A DNA stretch of 14,855 bases from an uncultured Duganella sp. (lineage in GTDB: Bacteria; Pseudomonadota; Gammaproteobacteria; Burkholderiales; Burkholderiaceae), in NCBI GenBank assembly GCA_946482335.1, contig CAMLRG010000135.1, positions 1 to 14,855 of the forward strand, given 5' to 3'. Each line of letters starts with the position of its first letter. Positions within the stretch are counted from its first letter, which is position 1. The position numbers were made by a program, and so were the translations under genes. Positions 11,001-14,855 of the stretch are shown here, piece after piece. The notes beneath the pieces were generated by a model. That model was not told the DNA's origin. It saw only the letters and a list, made by a program, of their open reading frames with translations, and did not search any database.

Positions 11001-11905
11001 GGGTTCATCTCGATCACGATCATGCGGCCATCCTGCGGATTGACGGCGAACTGCACGTTCGACCCGCCGGTATCGACGCCGATCTCGCGCAGTACGTCGA
11101 TCGCCGCGTCGCGCATCACCTGGTATTCCTTGTCGGTCAGGGTTTGCGCCGGCGCCACGGTGATCGAGTCACCGGTGTGCACGCCCATCGGGTCGAGGTT
11201 TTCGATCGAGCAAACGATGATGCAATTGTCCTTGCGGTCGCGCACCACTTCCATCTCGAATTCCTTCCAGCCGATCAGCGACTCTTCGATCAGCAATTCG
11301 GAAGTGGGCGACAATTCCAGGCCGCGCAGGCAGATGGCATTGAATTCTTCGGCATTGCGCGCGATGCCTCCGCCGCTGCCGCCCATGGTGAAGGAAGGAC
11401 GGATGATGACGGGGAAGCCGAGGCGTTCCTGCGCCTGCCAGGCTTCGGCCATGCTGTGGGCGATGCCCGACCGGGCCGACAGCAGGCCGATGCGCTCCAT
11501 GGCCTGCTTGAACTTGGCGCGGTCTTCGGCGCGGTCGATGGCTTCCGGGGTGGCGCCGATCAGTTCCACGTTGAAGCGTTCCAGCACGCCATGGCGGTGC
11601 AGGTCGAGTGCGCAATTGAGCGCAGTCTGGCCGCCCATGGTGGGCAGCACGGCCTGCGGGCGCTCCTTTTCGATGATGCGCGCCACGGTTTCCCAGGTCA
11701 CCGGTTCGATGTAGGTGACGTCGGCCATGCCGGGATCGGTCATGATGGTGGCCGGATTGCTGTTCACCAGCACCACCTGGTAGCCTTCTTCACGCAGCGC
11801 CTTGCAAGCCTGGGCGCCGGAATAATCGAACTCGCAGGCCTGGCCGATCACGATCGGGCCGGCGCCAATAATCAGGATGCGCTGGATATCGGTACGCTTA
11901 GCCAT
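8090..11905 (-). CDS. carB: Carbamoyl-phosphate synthase large subunit, with an extra C-terminal domain
   Basis: CarB makes carbamoyl phosphate from bicarbonate, ammonia (channelled from CarA) and two ATP, for pyrimidine and arginine synthesis. It has 1271 residues; normal CarB is about 1070-1080. The first synthetase half keeps E. coli numbering: Arg129, Arg169, Glu299, Asn301, Arg303. The second half keeps YVLGGRAME (712-720) and LEVNPRASR (842-850). Residues matching the ornithine site are also kept (Glu777, Asp785, Glu894). The MGS-like regulatory domain (about 945-1070) is divergent. It is about four residues short, with Thr992 where E. coli has Lys993 and Val1012 where it has Asn1015. 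The canonical end is near LQELHAMG (1063-1070). Residues 1071-1112 form a Pro/Arg/Ala-rich linker, and 1113-1271 an extra domain (separate entry). The frame is uninterrupted. The ATG overlaps the carA stop by 8 bases. A second, specialised carB copy is possible. Confidence 0.96.
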   Translation of the reverse strand: MAKRTDIQRILIIGAGPIVIGQACEFDYSGAQACKALREEGYQVVLVNSNPATIMTDPGMADVTYIEPVTWETVARIIEKERPQAVLPTMGGQTALNCALDLHRHGVLERFNVELIGATPEAIDRAEDRAKFKQAMERIGLLSARSGIAHSMAEAWQAQERLGFPVIIRPSFTMGGSGGGIARNAEEFNAICLRGLELSPTSELLIEESLIGWKEFEMEVVRDRKDNCIIVCSIENLDPMGVHTGDSITVAPAQTLTDKEYQVMRDAAIDVLREIGVDTGGSNVQFAVNPQDGRMIVIEMNPRVSRSSALASKATGFPIARVAAKLAVGFTLDELQNDITGGATPASFEPAIDYVVTKIPRFAFEKFPGANDRLTTQMKSVGEVMAMGRTFQESFQKALRGLDIGVDGLQRIATGRDVIEQELRLPGPQRIWYVGEAFAQGMSLVEVNRLSHIDPWFLAQIQDLVEIEEWVAAQPLAALEPDVMRRLKQQGFGDRRLASLLGVHEDAVRAQRHAQGIRPVYKRVDTCAGEFATRTAYMYSTYDEECEAQPSGARKIMVLGGGPNRIGQGIEFDYCCVHAALAMREDGYETIMVNCNPETVSTDYDTSDRLYFESLTLEDVLEIVAIEQPEGVIVQYGGQTPLKLALALEANGVPIIGTSPDMIDAAEDRERFQKLLFELDLRQPSNRTARDEQQAVAMAEEIGYPLVVRPSYVLGGRAMEIVHERADLERYMREAVKVSHDSPVLLDRFLNDAIEVDVDCVSDGTEVVIGGVMEHVEQAGIHSGDSACSLPPYSLADGTVAEIKRQTMRLARGLKVVGLMNVQFAVQRQKADGRTVDRVYVLEVNPRASRTVPFVSKATGVQLAKVAARCMAGRTLAAQGVTAEVVPPYYSVKESVLPFAKFPGVDTILGPEMKSTGEVMGTGSTFGEAFLKAELGAGLRIPLQGHVYMRVRKADQARAVALGRELSEAGYSLCASEVTAAILEAGEVPVNTIEDETLLGLLALREIAMAVVTVDEKRSAIAATRALRTAALASGTVIFTTIAAAEAAAEARQHAGTLDVRSLQELHAMGASEQGKVLPVPRPVPSAADLAAAAWQIPERRSVPRQRSVGSAPLKLFIRQPFTESDEREQRMIGEIMQMIDSANGLPHAFDYLTGLQAESAETFRASFERSQGKPFTPQNFRRHRLALLDQADVMINIRVGMSESSAFELSYHIFKGRRTPILFLVWKGAPIKTTLLRELEDLADITYIEFDEVSELRGRLHQFFKCLVKE
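8093..8100 (-). promoter_or_regulatory. Chemoreceptor ribosome-binding site embedded in the carB 3' end
   Basis: The minus strand reads TAAAGGAG here, six bases before the chemoreceptor ATG. AAG GAG are also the last two sense codons of carB (Lys1270-Glu1271), directly before its TGA (8092-8090). Ribosomes finishing carB would therefore uncover or reuse this site. Confidence 0.75.
8093..8569 (-). other. CarB C-terminal extension: nucleoside deoxyribosyltransferase / DNPH1 / TIR-like domain
   Basis: This encodes CarB residues 1113-1271. What is seen: a first strand and turn LKLFIRQPF (1114-1122) like the FI.xPF opening of these Rossmann-like domains; [11 protein letters not shown] (1188-1198) like the D.aDvvi strand; [13 protein letters not shown] (1205-1217) like the [F/W/Y]-E-[L/I]-[G/S] helix, with Glu1209 where the catalytic glutamate sits in nucleoside 2-deoxyribosyltransferases and in human DNPH1; then a hydrophobic strand PILFLV and a final helix ending LHQFF. 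The family cleaves or transfers N-glycosidic bonds of nucleosides or nucleotides, and defence-related TIR-like relatives use a similar fold. The assignment rests on motif order by eye, not on a search. A purely binding (sensor) role is equally possible. Hand-counted G+C for 8101-8580 is about 57%, against about 65% in nine sampled 60-base rows of the rest of carB. Confidence 0.5.
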
Positions 11906-13055
11906 GGCGTGCGCCCTCCATCATGCTGACGAAGCGGTCGAACAGCGGAGCCAGGTCGTGCGGCCCGGGCGAAGCTTCCGGGTGTCCCTGGAAGCAGAAG
12001 GCCGGCTTGTCGGTGCGGCGGAAACCCTGCAGCGAACCATCGAACAGGGAAATATGGGTGACGGCGCAATTGCCCGGCAGCGAATCCGGATCGACGGCAA
12101 AGCCATGGTTCTGCGAAGTGATCATCACGCGGCCGGTCTCCACGTCCTGCACCGGATGGTTGGCGCCGTGGTGGCCGAACTTCATCTTCACCGTACGCGC
12201 GCCGGAAGCGAGCGCCATGATCTGGTGCCCCAGGCAGATGCCGAAGGTCGGTACGCCGCGCTCGATCAGTTCGCGTGCCGCCTCGATCGCATAGCCGCAA
12301 GGCTGCGGGTCGCCAGGACCGTTGGACAGGAAAATGCCGTCGGGATTCAGTGCCAGGGCCGCCGCGGCGCCAGCCTTGGCCGGCAGCACCGTCACGCGGC
12401 AGCCGCGCTGGGCCAGCATGCGCAGGATATTGGCCTTGACGCCGAAATCGTAGGCCACCACATGGCGGGCCGGCTGCAGCTGGCGGCCATGGCCATGGCC
12501 CGGCATCCATTCCGTTTCGGTCCATTCATAGGGAAACGCGATGCTCACTTCCTGCGCCAGGTCCATGCCGGCCAAGCCGGGAAATTGGCGGGCCATGCGC
12601 AGCGCTTCCTCAGCGCCGCCACCGGCCACGATCGCGCCCGACTGGGCGCCTTTTTCGCGCAGGATGCGCGTCAGCTTGCGGGTGTCGATGCCGGCGATCG
12701 CCACCACGCCCTGCTCGCGCAGCCAGGACGACAGGTCCTGTTCGCTGCGGAAGTTCGATGCCAGCAACGGCACATCCTTCACCACCAGTCCGGCCGCATG
12801 GGTCAGCGCGGCTTCCGCGTCCTCGCGGTTGATACCGGTATTGCCGATATGGGGATAGGTCAGGGTCACAATCTGGCGGCTGTAACTCGGATCGCTCAGG
12901 ATTTCCTGGTAGCCGCTCATGGCGGTATTGAAAACGACTTCGCCAGCCGTTGCGCCGTCGGCGCCGATCGAGATGCCTTCAAACAGCGTACCGTCGCCCA
13001 ATGCGAGCACGGCGCGCCCGGCAATCCCGCTGGGATGCTTGAGTGGGTGTTTCAT
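11898..13055 (-). CDS. carA: Carbamoyl-phosphate synthase small subunit (glutaminase)
   Basis: A 385-residue class I glutamine amidotransferase subunit that hydrolyses glutamine and passes ammonia to CarB. The N-terminal small-subunit domain is present ([20 protein letters not shown], and the segment with [12 protein letters not shown] and [16 protein letters not shown]). The amidotransferase domain follows, with FLSNGPGDP, the nucleophile Cys274 in FGICLGHQ, and the His358/Glu360 pair in [13 protein letters not shown]. Length is near E. coli CarA (382). I chose ATG 13055, which has AGGAG (plus-strand 13064-13068) eight bases upstream. The frame stays open to a GTG at 13073, but that would put the ribosome site inside the gene. 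The last codons overlap carB by 8 bases (11898-11905), which would keep the two subunits in balance. All expected catalytic residues are present, so this half of the enzyme looks conventional. Confidence 0.97.
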   Translation of the reverse strand: MKHPLKHPSGIAGRAVLALGDGTLFEGISIGADGATAGEVVFNTAMSGYQEILSDPSYSRQIVTLTYPHIGNTGINREDAEAALTHAAGLVVKDVPLLASNFRSEQDLSSWLREQGVVAIAGIDTRKLTRILREKGAQSGAIVAGGGAEEALRMARQFPGLAGMDLAQEVSIAFPYEWTETEWMPGHGHGRQLQPARHVVAYDFGVKANILRMLAQRGCRVTVLPAKAGAAAALALNPDGIFLSNGPGDPQPCGYAIEAARELIERGVPTFGICLGHQIMALASGARTVKMKFGHHGANHPVQDVETGRVMITSQNHGFAVDPDSLPGNCAVTHISLFDGSLQGFRRTDKPAFCFQGHPEASPGPHDLAPLFDRFVSMMEGARHG

Positions 13056-13078
13056 CAGGGGGTCTCCTGCCACGGGTT

Positions 13079-13084
13079 GTTATA
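13079..13084 (-). promoter_or_regulatory. Candidate -10 box for carA
   Basis: The minus strand reads TATAAC, 5 of 6 matches to TATAAT. A start about seven bases downstream (near 13072) would give a short leader of about 17 bases that still contains the AGGAG site. No good -35 hexamer is found 16-18 bases upstream. The CTGCA direct repeat overlaps that region and could bind a regulator instead. Confidence 0.35.
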
Positions 13085-13202
13085 GGTAGAGCAACTGCAT
13101 TTGCTGCACAGAAATCTCTGGCGCGACGGGAGCTACGATACGTCAGGCAGGGGCCGGCAAAACTCTCCAAAGTTCACAATTGAAGATTCCGGGCGTAAAA
13201 AT

Positions 13203-13218
13203 CTTGCGTTGGCGCAAG
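13203..13218. repeat. Small perfect inverted repeat upstream of folA
   Basis: The arms CTTGCG (13203-13208) and CGCAAG (13213-13218) surround a TTGG loop. It lies 36 bases upstream of the folA -10 box, so it is a possible operator half-site pair or a chance hairpin. No T-run follows, so it is not a terminator. Confidence 0.3.
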
Positions 13219-13253
13219 CGCGCAACATGAGCGAATGGCAAAGTGCTCCGATA

Positions 13254-13259
13254 TATAAT
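13254..13259 (+). promoter_or_regulatory. Consensus -10 box of folA, suggesting a leaderless mRNA
   Basis: The sequence is a perfect TATAAT inside an A/T-only run (13251-13259). The usual start site, about seven bases after the box, falls at 13266-13267, on the A of the folA ATG. No Shine-Dalgarno sequence precedes that ATG, which fits a leaderless transcript. No convincing -35 is seen at 16-18 bases (13230-13237). Confidence 0.45.
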
Positions 13260-13266
13260 GTCGGCC

Positions 13267-13749
13267 ATGACAAATTTGACTATCATCGTTGCCACCGATG
13301 CCAACAATGGCATAGGAATCCATAACAGCCTGCCCTGGCACCTGCCCGAAGACCTGGCGCACTTCAAGCGGCTCACATCGGGCCACCCGATCATCATGGG
13401 CCGCAAGACCTTCGATTCGATCGGCCGGCCCCTGCCAAATCGCCGCAACATCGTCATCACGCGCAATGCGGGATGGCGGCACGACGGCGTAGAGTGCGCC
13501 GGCTCACTGGAAGAAGCGCGCAAACTGGTGGCCGACGCGGACCAAGCTTTCGTCATTGGAGGCGCCCAGGTGTACGGGCAAGCGATGCCGCTGGTTGCCA
13601 GGCTTGTCATTACGCGCATCGCCCGCACCTATGAATGCGATGCTTTTTTCCCCGCCGTGAATGCGGACGAATGGCAGGAGACTGCGCGCGAAGAACACGT
13701 TTCGGCAGCTGGGCTGCCTTATGCATTTATCAGCTATACCAGGAAATAG
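13267..13749 (+). CDS. folA: Dihydrofolate reductase
   Basis: A 160-residue cytoplasmic enzyme that reduces dihydrofolate to tetrahydrofolate with NADPH, regenerating the cofactor used up by thymidylate synthase. Family signatures are the Met20-like loop with GIGIHNSLPWHLPEDL, containing Trp24 and the catalytic Asp29 (Asp27 in E. coli); GRKTFDSIGRPLPNRRN for NADPH phosphate and folate contacts; and VIGGAQVYG for the nucleotide-binding glycine turn. Length matches E. coli FolA (159). Start: ATG 13267 directly precedes the conserved TNLTIIVAT beginning. An in-frame ATG at 13258 overlaps the TATAAT box, and a GTG at 13243 is further upstream; neither has a ribosome-binding site. The next gene begins three bases after the stop. 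Divergent from carA. Confidence 0.96.
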   Translation: MTNLTIIVATDANNGIGIHNSLPWHLPEDLAHFKRLTSGHPIIMGRKTFDSIGRPLPNRRNIVITRNAGWRHDGVECAGSLEEARKLVADADQAFVIGGAQVYGQAMPLVARLVITRIARTYECDAFFPAVNADEWQETAREEHVSAAGLPYAFISYTRK

Positions 13750-13752
13750 ACA

Positions 13753-14319
13753 ATGTCCGGACACGGTTTCCACGTCCACGGCCCACACGACCACGCCGTG
13801 GAACATGCAGCGCACAGTAACGACAAATTCTCCGGCAATATCGCCGTGACCACGGCTATCCTGGCGACGGTGGGGGCGATCTTCGGCTACCAGGGCGGCG
13901 CTACGCAAAACGATGCGGCGCTGTTCAAAAACAATGCCGCCATCGCCAAGACCGAGGCGGCCAACCGCTGGAACTATTACCAGGCCAAGTCGTCCAAGCA
14001 GAACCTGGCCGAACTGGCCATGACCCTGCCCAACGTCGACCCCAAGCGCTACCAGTCCGAAGTGGCGCGCTACAAGGAAGAGAAGGCGGAAATCAAGAAG
14101 GATGCCGAGCAGTGGGAATCCAAGTCGGCCGAGTGGGACCATAAATCCGACCACGCCCTGCACAAGCACCACCAGTGGGCGCTGGCCACCACGGCGGAAC
14201 AGATCGCCATCGCGCTGGCTGCGATCACCCTGCTGACCAACCGCAAATGGCTGATGTATGCCACGTATGGGGTGGCGGCCGTTGGTCTTGGCCTGGGCGT
14301 CATGGCTATGCTGGCTTGA
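13753..14319 (+). CDS. DUF4337-type membrane protein of unknown function
   Basis: A 188-residue protein that I recognise as DUF4337-like; no function is established. Seen in the sequence: a histidine-rich N-terminus (His 4, 7, 9, 12, 14, 18 and 21), a first membrane helix at about 28-46, a long charged helical section at about 54-135 (rich in Lys, Glu and Ala, with NRWNYYQAKS at 71-80) likely to form a coiled coil, and two more hydrophobic segments at about 142-162 and 166-187. The charged part would lie on one side of the membrane between the first and second helices. AGGA at 13741-13744, inside the end of folA, is its likely ribosome site. The three-base gap to folA implies one transcript, but a role in folate metabolism does not follow. 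The histidines could bind metal; that is untested. Confidence 0.85.
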   Translation: MSGHGFHVHGPHDHAVEHAAHSNDKFSGNIAVTTAILATVGAIFGYQGGATQNDAALFKNNAAIAKTEAANRWNYYQAKSSKQNLAELAMTLPNVDPKRYQSEVARYKEEKAEIKKDAEQWESKSAEWDHKSDHALHKHHQWALATTAEQIAIALAAITLLTNRKWLMYATYGVAAVGLGLGVMAMLA

Positions 14320-14325
14320 CCCGGT

Positions 14326-14381
14326 AAACCGGCGTCAGGCCCTGTGGGCCTGACCCCGCCTGACCGGTTTTGATATTTTTT
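14326..14381 (+). terminator. Rho-independent terminator with two competing hairpins
   Basis: The longer fold pairs AAACCGG (14326-14332) with CCGGTTT (14364-14370) and TCAGGC (14335-14340) with GCCTGA (14358-14363). That gives 13 pairs with a two-base bulge and a 17-base loop, followed by a T-rich tract (14368-14381). The shorter fold is a perfect 9-base stem, GTCAGGCCC (14334-14342) with GGGCCTGAC (14346-14354), around a TGT loop. The two share bases and exclude each other. It sits seven bases after the DUF4337 stop and most simply ends the folA transcript. Confidence 0.65.
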
Positions 14382-14409
14382 ACACCAGCCCGGGAAATTC
14401 TGCGATACT
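14379..14409 (+). promoter_or_regulatory. Candidate promoter of the amino-acid decarboxylase
   Basis: TTTACA (14379-14384, 5 of 6 to the -35 consensus) is followed after 19 bases by an extended -10, TGC-GATACT (14401-14409; 4 of 6 plus the TG). The inverted repeat CCGGGA (14390-14395) / TCCCGG (14409-14414) straddles the spacer and -10 and could be an operator. A start near 14416 would give a leader of about 40 bases. Confidence 0.35.
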
Positions 14410-14426
14410 CCCGGTCTTATTTTTTT
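14390..14426 (+). repeat. Inverted repeat followed by a T-run, upstream of the decarboxylase
   Basis: Six-base arms CCGGGA and TCCCGG flank a 13-base loop. TCTTATTTTTTT (14415-14426) follows. It has the shape of a weak terminator or attenuator. It ends 29 bases before the decarboxylase ATG and overlaps the promoter candidate, so its role is ambiguous. Confidence 0.35.
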
Positions 14427-14455
14427 CGGCGCTTGGTCGCGCCTGGAGACCATCG

Positions 14456-14855
14456 ATGAAATTCCGCTTCCCCATCGTCATCATTGACGAGGATTTCCGT
14501 TCCGAGAACACGTCCGGCCTGGGCATCCGCGCCCTCGCCGCTGCGATGGAAAAGGAAGGCATGGAGGTCCTCGGTGTGACCAGTTACGGCGACCTGGCCC
14601 AGTTCGCCCAGCAGCAGTCGCGCGCCTCGGCCTTCGTGCTGTCGATCGACGACGAAGAGTTCGGCGGCGGCACGCCCGAGGAAACCGACGTCGCGCTGGC
14701 ATCGCTGCGTGCCTTCGTGTCGGAAATCCGCCATAAGAATGCCGAGATCCCGATCTACCTGTACGGCGAAACCCGCACCTCGCGCCATATCCCCAACGAT
14801 ATCCTGCGCGAGCTGCACGGCTTCATCCACATGTTCGAGGACACCCCGGAGTTCG
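14456..14855 (+). CDS. Orn/Lys/Arg decarboxylase, N-terminal part (cut by window end)
   Basis: The first 133 residues of a large PLP-dependent basic amino-acid decarboxylase; the full enzyme is about 750 residues. These enzymes turn arginine, lysine or ornithine into agmatine, cadaverine or putrescine, often in acid stress or polyamine supply. The visible part is the receiver-like N-terminal wing domain: FPIVIIDEDFRSENTSGLGI near the start, VTSYGDLAQFAQQQSRASAF at 41-60, IDDEEF at 64-69, then IPIYLYGETRTSRHIPNDIL and HGFIHMFEDTPEF at the edge. The PLP domain with the lysine is beyond the window, so the substrate cannot be decided. ATG 14456 has GGAG (14445-14448) seven bases upstream. The gene has its own promoter candidate and is separated from folA-DUF4337 by a terminator. 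Confidence 0.92.
   Translation, partial: MKFRFPIVIIDEDFRSENTSGLGIRALAAAMEKEGMEVLGVTSYGDLAQFAQQQSRASAFVLSIDDEEFGGGTPEETDVALASLRAFVSEIRHKNAEIPIYLYGETRTSRHIPNDILRELHGFIHMFEDTPEF

Larger units (their letters stand above)
13056..13266. other. Divergent carA / folA intergenic region
   Basis: These 211 bases are the only sizeable control region in the window and should carry both divergent promoters. They hold a carA -10 candidate (13079-13084, minus), a folA -10 (13254-13259, plus), and a small perfect hairpin (13203-13218). They also hold a direct CTGCA repeat (13095-13099 and 13104-13108) just upstream of the carA -10. The middle part is visibly richer in A+T than the flanking genes. I see no PyrR-type leader, no clear arginine box and no riboswitch. 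An unannotated short gene is not supported here. Confidence 0.6.

Noticed and set aside
8744..11929. A 1061-codon open frame on the plus strand opposite carB
   Set aside because: It is the antisense of a real, motif-complete carB. The His/Arg/Ala/Asp-rich composition is what high-G+C antisense frames give, and it matches no family.
13079..13218. Search for an arginine box, PyrR-type leader or riboswitch in front of carA
   Set aside because: No recognisable operator consensus or aptamer-like structure was found; only a 16-base hairpin and a short CTGCA repeat are present.

Overview
The window looks like chromosome from a high-G+C betaproteobacterium, most likely Burkholderiales, family Oxalobacteraceae (Massilia/Duganella/Janthinobacterium-like). 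This is inferred from the gene set, the codon use, and the resemblance of ThyA, FolA, the DUF4337 protein and the decarboxylase N-terminus to proteins I remember from that group. No database was searched. Coding density is very high. The longest gaps without a gene are 211 and 136 bases.

Layout. (1) Positions 1-4816, plus strand: a tight run of an ABC exporter (5' end missing), a threonine-aldolase-family PLP enzyme, the DEAD-box helicase rhlE and thymidylate synthase thyA. The gaps are +14, -4 and +12 bases, so this is probably one transcript. (2) Positions 4813-13055, minus strand: carA, carB, a methyl-accepting chemotaxis protein and a membrane M48 metalloprotease, in transcription order. 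carA and carB overlap by 8 bases. The ribosome-binding site of the chemoreceptor is made of the last two sense codons of carB. The protease follows 22 bases later from a TTG start. (3) Positions 13267-14319, plus strand: folA and a DUF4337 membrane protein, followed by a hairpin terminator. (4) From 14456: the N-terminal third of the receiver-like wing-domain region of an Orn/Lys/Arg decarboxylase, cut off by the window end.

Themes. ThyA consumes methylene-tetrahydrofolate and FolA restores tetrahydrofolate. A threonine aldolase would supply glycine to the same one-carbon pool, and CarAB starts pyrimidine synthesis. The 8.2-kb minus-strand block separates thyA from folA.

Most unusual observation. 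CarB is 1271 residues, about 200 longer than a normal large subunit. The synthetase halves look intact. The allosteric (MGS-like) domain has lost most residues that bind UMP/IMP in E. coli CarB. After it come a linker and an extra domain of about 159 residues that resembles the nucleoside 2-deoxyribosyltransferase / DNPH1 / TIR-like nucleotide-glycosidase fold, in a stretch of lower G+C. With no greA downstream of carB, this suggests a second, non-canonical carAB copy with altered nucleotide sensing or an added nucleotide-acting activity.
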